A stretch of 64,000 nt of DNA from NCBI GenBank assembly GCA_003952965.2, contig CM025852.1:27073815-27137814 (forward strand). Reading direction: 5' to 3'. The position numbers and the translations under genes are program-made. The DNA comes from Morella rubra (Eukaryota > Streptophyta > Magnoliopsida > Fagales > Myricaceae). This document shows positions 33,882-45,030 of this stretch, in pieces. Under the pieces are notes generated by a model. The model was given only the letters and a program-made list of their open reading frames with translations, was not told where the DNA came from and made no database searches. The first letter of the stretch is position 1. Each line of letters begins with the position of its first letter.

Positions 33882-35024
33882 AGATTGTCGACTTTAGTTC
33901 AAATTTGAGATTTTGATGATTATAATAAATTGATTAAGAATATAAAACAAATATCTTCAAAGACCAAAGAGACAAATACTAAAGAGTTAAGTTACAAAGA
34001 ATGAAGAGTATAAAGTTTAAGACTTGAAGACCTTAGGGAATAATTTTGCAACTCTAAAGCTCATTACTTTGATAGCCTTGATCACACACTCACTTTTCAA
34101 AGAAATTAGAAAATAAACAAATTTTTCTAAATAAAAATGATTTTAGACAAACTCCAAAATCTTCAAAGGAAAATCCAATGACCTTTTGTCTATACTAGAC
34201 GACCAGCTTGGTATGTAGGCTACACGTACAAGATGCAACCGTGAAAGTCTTAAGGTTTCTTTATCATCTATGTTTTAACCAGATTCAATACTGGACGATC
34301 AGCGGTTAACCGCTATGTGTATCGATTGCTTCCATTCTTCGTACCAAATGCAACCGTGAAAGAGACAAAATTTATTTAACTTTGTTTTAATCAGATTTAC
34401 TATCGAATTGATAGAGGTCGACCAGTACAACAAAGTTCAAATAATATTCGAACTTCAAGTTTAAAAAATGGTTACCCTGACAACAGTCATAGGTATCAAA
34501 TCCACCAGTATAAGAGGTCCGATCGACCGATAGTTATAAGTTTTCCTTATGACAAAAAAAAGTTAAGTTTTCAATTGGAGTCTATAAAAAGAAAACTTCA
34601 GAGATGTTCCAAACTTGATGAATTTCATATTTTCGTACATAACATTTCAAAGCCTTGACTTCTCTTTTTCACAAAGCTTTCACACAAATCAATCACTTTC
34701 AAGTTTATTCCTTGTGTGAGCTTTTGAGATAAAATTTCAATTGTATTCATCTACTCTGTGAAAGAGTTTACTTGTGTATCCAACTACACTATAAGTGTAA
34801 AGGAGAGTGTGAGCAGTCTTGTAAGCTTTGGTGGGGGTATTCACCTAAGGGGTTGAAGCTTCGAGGATTGTTGCAGAGCTTCATGTAAAAGCCATTTCTT
34901 TGTTTAGAAGAGGTTGATAGGAAAAGCCTCAAAACTCGATAAATGAACTTGAGGGGTGAACGTAGGCAAGGTTCCCAAACCATCTAAAAAATCAAAATGT
35001 TTGATCTTTCTAACCCCTACTCTT
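33882..35024 (+). mobile_element. Copia-type polypurine tract and LTR, interrupted
   Basis: AAAAAGAGGGAGAT (33882-33895) is followed by TGTCGACTTTAG and, soon after, GAGATTTTGATGATTATAA, the layout of a polypurine tract and 3' LTR start. Near 34950-34990 the phrase GGTGAACGTAGGCAAGG and CCAAACCATCTAAAAA matches the conserved LTR region seen in reverse in the solo LTR at 9158-10902. The LTR text (TTTGATCTTTCTAACCCC) stops where a MULE-like element begins at 35034 and seems to resume after 36458 (TTACTTGTTTGGTTTG). The LTR end was not located. Confidence 0.5.
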
Positions 35025-35033
35025 TTAAATTTA

Positions 35034-36449
35034 GAGAAATTGGCAATTTGGTCATTAGATTTTAGTACTATTGACAAAGTAATCACTAAGTTTATTTTTT
35101 TTTATTTTTTTTAAGGTCACCGAGTCCATATGCTTGTGACTATTTGCTCCTTCTGTCACTCTTTCGTTTAGTGAACCAACTGATCAAACTAAACGACATG
35201 CTCACCTTTTAATAAACTGAGACCTAAATCGGCATAGCCATGGTCGGCAAAACCAATTTTCCCCCAAATCTTCTCTTCATTGTTGGCAAAACCAGCGTAG
35301 CCATGGTTTGATTCGACGGAGAGGACAGTTTTGCCGATTCTTTTTTTTTTTTTTTTCTAAATAGTTTTGCCGATTTGAATATCCTTTAAAGACATGCTTG
35401 GTTGGCAAGGACATAGAGGAACCGAATATAGCTCAAATTGGTTCTCTCACTCTTTCGTCTCTCAGCAAAATATAATCAATTCCGAATATATTGCTGATAT
35501 CAAAGCACTTGGGGAGCCTGGTGGAGTCGATAAAGTCGAATGTCTGTTCGCTGAAGAAGACGAAGAATACTTGAAGATGGACATGAGCGCCAGGGTGAGG
35601 GTCGAAATCCGCAGCGGGAAGACCCCAAGCTCATCGACAAGACCTTTAAGGTCGCTGACCAACCCAGCAAGCATACCATTTCTTGATACCCTCATGTTCT
35701 TGTATAAATATGGGATTTGAGAGAGATATCCAACTCTTTTTTATGTTTTTGTGGTGGTTGGTTTGTCTTGTCTTTGTTATGCCTGCTGATTCTGTGTTTA
35801 TGTTTGTCTCAAAGTTTGAAAACCTTCCCCAAAGGAAGACAAGAAAGAAGCATTTGAAATTGTTTCGGAACCGTTTCTGGTTTATACATAAGAAATAAGG
35901 ATTTCTTCTTGATACATCTTATTCTCTTTTCCAATTTTTGTTTTCCCATACACTACAGAACAAGATTCAAAAGCTAGAACAAATTAGGTAAGTATTCAAT
36001 CGATCAATGAGTGGTAAGAATCAAAATCCAAAGTCATTGTAGTCAGACGCATATGTGATTGAATCAAACTAATCAGCCGAACCCTCGTCAAATCAAACAA
36101 TGGCTACCCTAGGTTTGTCGATGAGGAAGAGAAGATTTTGGGCTCAGTAGAAATTTGGGAAAAAACGATGCGCTGCAGGAGTGTTGCTTTACGGTGCGCT
36201 CAAGATGAGTTTTGAAAATCCAAACCGCTCTGCCGTTTTAAGAGCACATGAGCATAGTTCAAACGGCTGACGTGGATTAATGAAGCTAAGGTGGCATATA
36301 CACTGACGTGTTCCTACATTCCGTTAGAAGGGTAAATGGAAGAGTGACGGAAGGAGTAAATAGTCACAAGTATATCGACTTGATGACCTAAACTTAGTGA
36401 TTATTTTGTCAACAGTACTAAAACCTACTGACCAAATTGTTAATTTTCC
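35034..36449. mobile_element. MULE-like element with captured sequence
   Basis: Inverted ends of about 110 bp: CAATTTGGTCATTAGATTTT, AGTACTATTGACAAAGTAAT and CACTAAGTTT on the left; their complements on the right (AACTTAGTGATTATTTTGTC, AACAGTACTAAAACCTACTG and ACCAAATTG). Both also carry CTTGTGACTATT and its complement. Flanking 9-mers TTAAATTTA (35025-35033) and TTATATTTA (36450-36458) differ at one base, fitting a Mutator target duplication. The interior is about 1.1 kb with no transposase and one open frame (35394-35720), so it may be a Pack-MULE. Confidence 0.75.
35394..35720 (+). pseudogene. Possible captured gene fragment in MULE
   Basis: Open frame of 108 codons with protein-like composition: EYIADIKALGEPGGVDKVEC, FAEEDEEYLKMDMSARVRVE then a Ser/Thr-Pro stretch. 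The neighbouring frame from about 35600 (DPKLIDKTFKVADQPSKHTI) looks equally natural, which suggests a one-base frameshift inside a captured exon. A plain stretch rich in T and containing an ATG-opened frame follows. I do not recognise the parent protein. Confidence 0.35.
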
Positions 36450-36542
36450 TTATATTTACTTGTTTGGTTTGTTTGAAAACTTAGATTTTTGTATCGTTTT
36501 CAAAAAATATTCATTTCCTTCTTAAGTTACCTTAATCCTCAG

Positions 36543-36790
36543 GAATTCAATGGAGGCTATTAAAAAGGGGGATAGTGAGCAGCTAGAAGAACATGCAACA
36601 TAAGAGGGTGAACAACAAGGTTCAATGGAGATATCTCTCTGTTCAATAAGTGGGATCCCAACTCCCCAGACAATGAGGGTACTAGGAAAGGTTTTGAACG
36701 AGACTTAAATAATTCTCATTGACACAAGAAGCATCCCTTGTTTTGGATGAGTGTAGCAAAGAGAGCCCAATTGTTGACCCATAAAGGAGG
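36543..36790 (+). pseudogene. Gypsy-type retroelement protease remnant
   Basis: Plus-strand text from about 36543 includes AIKKGDSEQLEEHAT, then MEISLCSISGIPTPQTMRVL, then IILIDTRSIPCFG. This matches the start of the aspartic protease of Ty3/gypsy polyproteins, where the active site would be DTGST; here it is DTRSI. In-frame stops break it at several points. It is a short dead fragment on the far side of the MULE insertion. Confidence 0.65.
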
Positions 36791-36801
36791 AGAGATGTGG
36801 G

Positions 36802-37247
36802 CAGTGGTGGAGCCAGAAATGCAATCAAAGAGGGGCAAACTCATAAGGGAAAGTGACAAAAAAAAAAAAATTATTGCGTAATGCAAAAAAATGTCTTAAG
36901 AGTTAAAATATCAAAAATTAAGGACTAAAAATTCTTGTTGTTCAAGACAGCAATGGAACACTAACTAATTTATATATATTCTTAGTAAAACAGAACACAT
37001 AAATGAAACATTTTCAGCATTTTCACAAGCATATTCACAAATGAACACATAAATAAAAATATTTTCAACATTTTCACAAGCATTTTGGTGGATGAAACAC
37101 AAGCATATTCACATGGGGGCGGGCTGAGTTTTCAGTGGGTCAAAGGGGCGGGCTGGTAAAAAATTAAAAAATTAGGTGTAAAAATTTTTTTGGTGGGGAG
37201 CCAACGGAGGCAGCGGCCCCTGTTCGCCCCCCCTTGCCTTCGCCTGT
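36802..37247. mobile_element. MITE-like repeat with GCAGTGGTGGAGCC end
   Basis: The left end GCAGTGGTGGAGCCAG and the right part CCCCCCTTGCCTTCGCCTGTG form imperfect inverted ends. AT-rich filler, repeated CACAAGCATATTCACA and GGGGCGGGCTG lie between. This end sequence is common in plant repeats that mask as 'gcagtggcggagcc'. No coding sequence. Confidence 0.4.
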
Positions 37248-37489
37248 GGATGTGGGGCATAGTGCCAAATAGAGATCAAATCCCTTGCTTAGGTTACTGT
37301 AAGGACTTTCCCTTTATTAAACACTTTAACATTTTTTTTTCTTTTTTGTTGATTTTAAGGGGTTGTGATGTTGTCCTAAGAGTCAATAAGCATTAAATAG
37401 ACATTAAATGCTATAAGATCCATATTGTTTTGAAGTTTAATAAGGTTAATATGAAATAGTGTATGACTTGCATGATATCTCTCTTGTTT

Positions 37490-37736
37490 ATAGTTGCAGC
37501 ATACAATTGGAATAAGAAATAGTAGAGAGTTTTCTAAGCAATATTAGATTTTTCTGAAAATCTACAAGTCTAAAAATACTTTTTTCTGAAAATCTCGTAT
37601 ATATTTCTTCTCTTTTTGATTTTCTCTTCCCTTCAACACCTAAAGAATGAAACCTCATGATCAATTGGTGTGGTAGAATATATGGCGGCTGCAGAGGCTA
37701 TAATGCTCCTCCAACTGACCCTCCCATATCTGGACC
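37490..37736 (+). pseudogene. 5' half of second BAP31-like copy, cut by E2
   Basis: Matches 7105-7536, with a deletion, from TATAGTTGCAGCATACAATT through the 5' leader to TATGGCGGCTGCAGAGGCTA, TAATGCTCCTCCAACTGACC and CCATATCTGGACC. In the source copy the text continues ATCTCCGC; here CACTAC of element E2 follows directly. The start codon region reads ATGAAACC and a TAG interrupts the frame, so the copy was probably dead before or soon after the insertion. Confidence 0.8.
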
Positions 37737-37899
37737 CACTACAAGAGATTTGATTTTCAGTTAACGACTTCTTCAGTGGCGAAGTGAACTTCGTCACTAA
37801 AAGTAACATTTCCGTGATGATCTAAAATTGTCGTCGCTGAAAATGTAAACGAAACACTTTTAGCGACGATGAAACATATTTGTCGCTAAAATATTCATT

Positions 37900-38790
37900 C
37901 GAACGAAGATCGAAATGATGTTCGAACAGAAAATATCCGTTCGAACTTCTTTTAGCGACGCTTCAATAAATTCCGTTGCAAATAATTTAGTCTTTATTGG
38001 TTATAATTTTTTAGTGACGAAATTGTTCGTTGCCAAAGTAAACACACTGTTCGAATGGTAACATATGTTCGAACATATGTTTTTCCCCACGACATCTATT
38101 TATCGGTTCTTAAAAGGAACATCTACGACGACTTGTAGTCGTCACAGAATAATTAAACCCGTTTGCACGGGTACGCGCCGTGCGAACGTACTCGGGGACA
38201 CCTACGTTCGAACGTGAAATCCCGTTCGAACGGGTTGCTCGAAACATTTATTGCTTCCTGTTAGGCGTTGTAGGCAACGTCTTTTCATTGCCTGCAACGC
38301 CTGAATAACTTCGAACGAAAGTTGCTTGTTCGAACGTTGTTGACAAATGGTTTACTGTCATTGCTTGGTGAGTGAGGCGTTGCAGGCAACATCAGTGCGT
38401 TGACTGCAACGCTTGACATCGTTCAAACGGATGTTTCGGTTCGAACGAAGATGGACAAATGGCTTATTTTGATTTGTTGGGGCGTGAGGCATTGCAGGCA
38501 ACGTCTCTTCAGTGCCTGCAATGCCTGAACGCGTCGAACGGTATTAACCCGTTCGAACGTGGGTGGACAGATGTATTAGTTTAATTGGTAGGCACCTGAT
38601 CCCGTTCGAACAGGTTTGGCCCGTTCGAACATGATTGGCAGGATTGCGCCACATGTTAATTTTGAACACTCTGATTTGTGGCATCTGTCAAGTTTCGGTC
38701 GAACGTATGTTACTTGTTCGAACGTGACCCCAATCGTCGTCTACCTCCCGAAACGTTCTGGTTTTAAAAGCTTTGTTCGAACGACATATA
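37900..38790. repeat. GTTCGAAC palindrome array 1 of E2
   Basis: Many copies of CGTTCGAACG or one-base variants (GTTCGAACGGG, CCGTTCGAACA) lie between the left terminal repeats and ORF3, about 30-80 bp apart. Interleaved is a second motif, GCGTTGCAGGCAACG-like with its complement GCCTGCAACGCC (38262-38540). Confidence 0.85.
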
Positions 38791-39644
38791 TTGGTATAAC
38801 AAACTTCCACACGACTTTTAGTGCTACATTTCGCTCAAAAAAAGTCGAGGCTCTTCATTTGCAGTTATCAGATTGCTCAGTCTTCCTCAAGTACGTGGAT
38901 TATCTCCGTTGCCTTTCATTCTTTTCCTCAAGTACGTGGATTGTTCATTTTACGTTTCGTCGTAGTGTGCGTATACGTTCTTGTTTTTTCCATATTGTGA
39001 AGACGTTGTGTTGTTCGGTTTTTCTTCGTAGTGTTGTTTTTTCCATTTTCAGTTATACGTTCGTAGTTTTCCTTCTTATTACTCTTCATTTTCAGTTATA
39101 CGTTCTTTTTTTTTCCATTCGTAGTGTTACAAACAATCTCCTTTGTTACCGAATGTATTACTCTTCATTTTCAGTTATATGTTCTTGTTTTTTCCATTCG
39201 TGGTGTTACAAACATTCTGTTTTATTACCGAATGCTTACAAATGCTTACGAATTTTCACAAATGCTTATTAACGAATTTTCACAAACGAATTTTCACAAG
39301 AATACTTACGTATCTTATGTTTTCCTTCGTATTGCTCTCATCATGTTTTTATTGCAGTATATGTGTTTTAATGAAAAAAGAAATTGTTAAAAAAGTGGCT
39401 ATGCTATGACTATTTATTGAGGTGCAAAGTGTGTATTTTTTGTTTATCACAGATTAATATTCTTGCTAACTTAGCCAACTTGAATTGTAGACATTAGAGT
39501 AAATTAGGACTATGATAATTTTTTTTTCTATTCCAATAACATATTGTAGGATAGGAAATATCCTTATGATTTTATTAAGATAATTACTTTTGTTTTGAAT
39601 ATATAAGATTTAATTTTAGGTTGAATTATTTTGCAGCTTGAAAA

Positions 39645-40695
39645 ATGGCCCCAAGAAGACGCTTCATCATCTTCACAAGCGGCTCAACAGTCATTGTCTG
39701 TAGCTCAGCATCAAGCGCTAATTTATAAAAGACCGGTTGTTATTGAGCGAGTTGTTCGGTTGAGGGATTTCAACGACTTGGAGTATGAAGGTTAGAGTAT
39801 ACAGTCTAACTTTGAGAGAGGGGATGGACTCAGTTTCTCGAATCTACTGGTGATGTATATGTCGATCTTGTGCGTGACTTCTATGCACAAGTTGTCACTG
39901 TTGATGCTAATGTCGAGGAGCTGACTATCCAAGTGAGGGGTGTCTTTTTCACATTATCTGCTAATATTATTGCTCAATTTATTGGATTACTGAGACCCCA
40001 AGTGCCGGCATACCCGACCATTGGCCCTTTCGTTTGATATGACATCGGAAGAAGTGTGGAAGGAAGTAATGGGTGAAAATATGACTGTGCCATCTACATC
40101 GATATCCCATCGAGATCTGACGGCATTCTTTCGAATGCTTCATCTTATTATCGTTTGGGATGTAGCGCGAAACATCACTGGTCCGACCTCAGTTGGGAGC
40201 GTGGATTCCTTCTCGTTATGGTTGCGCGTCGGAACTCCTATTGATCTCCCAACTCTTATTGTTCAGCAGATTCTCCGAGATGCACGGTCTACATCCGAAA
40301 GAGATGGTCTCCCACATGGCTTGCTGATCTCGCGCATGTTGGTAGCTGCTGGTGTTCCTATTTTGCCTGATGAGAAGATACGATCTCCGATTGGGCCATT
40401 ATGTCGTAGTACGTTCAGTCGCAGTGTAGCTCATCTTCATCGTGGTGGAGCAAATGTTAATGATGATGTCGATCCAGATGAGGTTGCCATGGACGAAGGA
40501 CCACCTCCTCGTAGCCATCCCACACGACGAGGAGGAAGGTCCACTTTTGAGGTTGGTCAGAGCTCTTCGAGCCAGGTGGAGCGTCCTCCATGGATGGACA
40601 CTCTATTGGATGAGTTTACGATGCGGATGGACGTGCGATTTAAAAAGATTGAAGAGGAGATCCGTGAACTAAGGAAGGAGCGAGACAATGCCTGA
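39645..40695 (+). pseudogene. E2 ORF3, putative plant transposon protein
   Basis: ATG 39645 (MAPRRR) opens in one frame. The protein continues in others: QSLSVAQHQALIYKRPVVIE, VYVDLVRDFYAQVVTVDANV, IQVRGVFFTLSANIIAQFIG, then from 40021 a 224-codon open frame with TSEEVWKEVMGENM, LTAFFRMLHLIIVWDVARNI, IDLPTLIVQQILRDARST, a Pro/Arg-rich linker and a coiled-coil end MDVRFKKIEEEIRELRKERD. The VRGV.F..SA..IA.F core and overall plan match E1 ORF3 (same PF20167 type), though the two are far diverged. At least two frame changes (near 39690 and 40025) break it. Function unknown. It lies between palindrome arrays as in E1. Confidence 0.65.
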
Positions 40696-40879
40696 TCATC
40701 TACTTTGTTAGTATTTTGTGTGACGTTTAATCCGTTAGTGTTTTGAGTATGTTATGTCTTTTACCGTATGTTTTAGTATTTCTGTATCACACATTTTGGG
40801 ATATTATGTTTTGACATAAGTTTTATGTTATTATGACTGTTAAGACGTTTTAGTATTTTGGTGTCATACATTTTCGGAT

Positions 40880-41430
40880 ATTATAATTGCAATATTTAAA
40901 TCCACTATATTACTGTATAAAAAATTTTAACAGAAAGATATTAATATTTACTATATATAATGATTACAAATTTTTACTCAAAAAATATTAATATGATTAG
41001 ATATATGTATATATATAATGAGACATATAATCATATGAATAAATAACAATGTCACTATATTAATATTTTTTTAATTTTCATATTTAAAATATTTTTAACT
41101 TTAATATTTAAATCCACTATATATAATCTTTTATATTAATATTTTTTTAATTTTCATATTTAAATTCACTATATTTTTAACTTTAATATTTAAATCCAGT
41201 ATATATATAATCATATGAATAAATAAAATGCCACTATATAATATTTTTAATTTTTATATTTAAATTCACTATATTTTTAACTTTAATATTGAAATCCACT
41301 ATATATATATATTGAGACATATAATCATATGAATAAATAACAATGCCACTATATTAATATTTTTTTAATTTTCATATTTAAATTTGATGTATTTTTTAAG
41401 TTTAATATTTAAATCCACTATACACCCAAA
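40880..41430 (+). repeat. AT-rich tandem repeats in E2
   Basis: Units built from AATATTTAAATCCACTATAT, ATAATCATATGAATAAATAA and TAATTTTCATATTTAAAT recur about five times with a period near 100-130 bp. They fill part of the space where E1 has its TNP2 gene. Confidence 0.75.
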
Positions 41431-41710
41431 ACGTTCGAACTCAATTACCCCGTTCGAACGGTATTGCACACCTCCTGTGCACACCGTTTAAATTAATCGA
41501 GTTCGAACTAATGTTAGCTGTTCGAACGGGATTGGTCAGTATTCTTCTCCGTACGAACGGGATTGCTCAGTCTCCTCTGCGCACCGTTTAAATTAAACAC
41601 GTTCGAACTATGTTTTGTCCGTGCGAACGAGAGTGCTCAGTCTCGTTGCGCAGCGTTTAAATTATACGAGTTCGAACGAATGTAATACGTTCGAACGAAA
41701 TTGTCGCGAA
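41430..41710. repeat. GTTCGAAC palindrome array 2 of E2
   Basis: About ten sites of GTTCGAACG type, each pair framing repeated text (CTCAGTCTC.TCTGCGCACCG, TTTAAATTA). The array lies upstream of ORF2. Confidence 0.85.
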
Positions 41711-42596
41711 CACAAAAAAAAATGGGTTCGCGGGATTTCTGGAACACGCAAGAAGTCACATCGGCCAAGGAAAAGCTGTCCGAGCTTCTCCTTCTCCTTC
41801 ACCATTGTCTGTAAGCCCGTCGGATATTCTCCTTCTCCTTCGTCCATTGAAGAGCATTGTTTTGAGCGAAAACCTTGGTAAGTTAGCTGCTACTCACTTC
41901 CATTTTATATAGTCTTTGAATATTTCTTGTTCATTGGTTAAAAATCCAATATTTTTGGGGGGTTTATACTCATTTCGGCTTGCATTTGGTGGTAAGGGAA
42001 AAGAGCTTTCAAGTAACTCCAGGCAAATAAAGGGAAAGAGCTTTCAAGTAAGCTCTTGATTTTAGTATTCTCATTGTTTTGTTTTTTTGTGTTTGTTACG
42101 TAAAATGTTTTGAGGAAGCTTGTAGGATAGTGTGTGTGTTTGTAATTTTTTTTTGCTATTTTGTTTTGTTTTTTGTTTTTTTGCTATATAGGTTTAGGTT
42201 TTTTGTTTTTTGAATGGATTTGTAGTGTAATGATTGTAATGTAAATATTGTTATATGATGGCACATGTTAAGTTTTACAAAAGCTCCATTAAGTAAATCG
42301 GAGTTATGAATTTAAATTTTACTAAGGAACCAATAATTTTGCTTAATGATTATGTTAAATGATTTTGTGTAATGATTATGTTAAATAATTTTACTAAGGA
42401 ACTAATTACTTGATGTTTGTTTAATGATTATGTTAAATGATTTTGCACATCTTGATGTATGGTTTGTGTATCATATTACCCTTAGACCCGTTTAAGAATT
42501 ATTGTATGACATGCACTAAGAATGTCATACAATAATCCTTGAATTGTCCAACCGATGATATGTAAAGATTGCATTTTAATTTCTCAGGTTTAGTAT

Positions 42597-44156
42597 ATGG
42601 CGATTGGTGGAAAATGTCAACGATCCGCTCTTACCGTTTCGTCAAACCATTTGGAGACATCTCAACCTATGCAGTCTACCCTAAGTACAACGTCACGTGC
42701 CCCAACGGTGTCGGCCGAAACACCTATAACCAGTCCTGGCCTCGCACAGAGTAGTGTGGCCTGTAAGTGCTCTAAACATTATACTACTTTCGGTTATATT
42801 GTATTCGACTATGCATTCATTTTCAGGTTTAATCTTCTAACTCACTTGTATTATATTTGTAGCAACTACACCTGCTAAACGAGGATGTGGGAAGTCAAGA
42901 AGAGTGATTTTTGCCAAAGTGCAAGGAAATGGTAAGATGCCAATTAGTATCCCCAATGGGCACCGAGGCACAGATGGTGATGAATCTAGTCGTCTTGCAA
43001 CATTAATTGGAACACTTAGTTCGAATGCATGCTCCATTTGGTACGTCGACATGGGCAAAGGTTTCAAATTCTATAAAAGAATATATCAGGGAGCGTGTAT
43101 TGGTATGTATCTAATTGTTTAATTACATCGCCCTTCACATATGTTACTAATTTGTTTTTGTGTTCTTTTTATAGGATGACTTCGAGCTCAATTATGATCG
43201 ACAGGAAGATAGAGAAACTGTGAATTCTATAATGAATGCGGCTTTCAAAAATCACAAGGCAAAACTACACAAACATTTTAAGAAGTTCGGGAGTAAGGAT
43301 GAAGCACTGGAACATCGACCAGCAGATACGTCTATAGAAAACTGGATTGCCTGCTGTGAACTATTCTTCTAACCTTCTTATCAGGTAATTGTTTCATGAA
43401 AAGCACGACATTTTCTTAATGATAAATAGATAATAGATGTTATTGCATTTGTAGGAGCGTAGTCGAATTAACACTACAAATAGAGCGAAATTGAAAGTAC
43501 ATCACACTGGTGGTTCAAGACCATTTGTTTGGCATAGAAAGAAATTGGTAAGTATATTACATAATTATTTTAACATTTTAATTACATAGATGAACTAAAT
43601 TTCCTTTCTTTTGACCTATGATTTGTGCAGCAAGACCCCGAGATTGGAACACCAACAGCTGCAGATTTATATAGTAAGACGCATCATAAAAAAAATGGCG
43701 AAGGGTGGGTGTCTGATGTTGCTAGAGAAAATTATGTAAGTAAATTTTTTCATATTATTTTGAAAGATTAGTCTATTATGTTATAGGATCCATAACTTAG
43801 TTTTATGATTGTAGGAGAAGATGGTGGAGATCCAATCCCAATCAACTACAGAGTCAGGAGCACCAAAAGACATTGACATTTTTACTCAAGTCCTTGGGAC
43901 AAGATCCGACTATGTAAGAGGTTTGGGTCGCTCTATGAAGCCTATTGCTGCCTCATCCTCTACAATGTCTATACAAAGGGATTCGGAGCTTGTTCGTGAG
44001 TTAGAGGCAGCTAAAGCTACAATAGAAGAGTTGAAGTCAAGGCAGAGCGAGTATGATAACCTAAAAAACCAACAAGTACAAATGCAAGAGGCACAGAGGC
44101 AAATTCAAGAGCAACTTCAACTACTTAAGGCACAATTTGCGCAACGAGACTCATAG
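42597..44156 (+). pseudogene. E2 ORF2, Ptta/En/Spm (Transposase_24-like) protein
   Basis: Plus-strand gene from ATG 42597 (MAIGGKCQRSALTVSSNH). Blocks separated by short GT-AG introns: 42861-43102 (PAKRGCGKSRRVIFAKVQGN, SRLATLIGTLSSNACSIWYV), 43174-43385 (FELNYDRQEDRETVNSIMNA, HKHFKKFGSKDEALEHRP), 43455-43547 (INTTNRAKLKVHHTGGSRPF), 43630-43735 (PEIGTPTAADLYSKTHHKK), 43815-44156 (coiled coil ELVRELEAAKATIEELKSRQ to stop at 44154-44156). The N+AK..hhhGGS+PF and DLY.KTH.KK blocks are the signature of the Ptta/En/Spm transposon protein family. One premature stop falls at the end of the 43174 exon (CELFF). Likely a DNA-binding partner of a transposase supplied elsewhere. Confidence 0.75.
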
Positions 44157-44604
44157 GTAGGATTTCATTGGCAAATTACAATGATTTCAATGAGGGTTGT
44201 GATTATTGTTGACAGTTTTTGGTATGCTTCATAATGTTGGATTATGTTTGAGAATTTTGGAACATTTTCTAGGATTTTATCACTTATGTGAACTAGATAC
44301 ACTTGTTTTTTGCGATATTCAAACTTGTACAACTTTTGTATTTTTTTACGTCATTTCACATTTGTGTACTAAGATATTTGTGTTGGTTGAGAGATTTATG
44401 GAATATTTGAAGTTTGTATTGGTTGAGAAATTTTAATATTTCAAATTTTTGTTGGTTGAGAGGTTATGGAATATTTGAAGTATGTGTTGGATGAGAGGTT
44501 GTTGGGATATTTGAAGTATGGTTGGTTGAGAGGTTATGGGATATGTGTTTTGGTGTTTGTCAATTGAGAATATCAGGTTTCATTTGGAGAGTCTGCCAAA
44601 AGAT

Positions 44605-45030
44605 AACACGTTCGAACAACTTATACGTTCGAACAACTTATCGAACGGGTAACTCGTTCGAACAGACCTCACCTATTCGAACGGACATTGCTTTCCACGA
44701 CGATATTATTTCATTGTTAATATGCAAAAACGAAACATACCTTATGTTCGAACAACAAGCACTATTCGACCGGCACGTCCGTTCGAACATCATGAACGGT
44801 TCGAACGGAACTCCGTTTGAACATCCACATTTGGTCGAATGAAACTAATTCATCAGTCACGAAATGAAAATCGTAACTAAAAACCGTTCGAACACCTCAA
44901 ACGCGTGCGAACAAACTATTTGTCACGAAATAAATCCTCGTCACTGAATATGTCAAATGTAACTGCGACGAGGATATTCGTTACAAAAAATCTCGTTTGA
45001 ACAGATAACTACGTTCGAACGAACCTTTTG
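44605..45030. repeat. GTTCGAAC palindrome array 3 of E2
   Basis: About fifteen GTTCGAAC(G) sites and variants lie between ORF2 and the right terminal repeats, some as close as 15-20 bp (ACGTTCGAACAACTTATACG and neighbours). Confidence 0.85.

Noticed and set aside
38616..39409. Overlapping plus-strand frames of 88-218 codons in E2
   Set aside because: Rich in Phe, Ser and Cys from T-rich repeats of TTTTCAGTTATACGTTC; no domain, and they overlap palindrome arrays.
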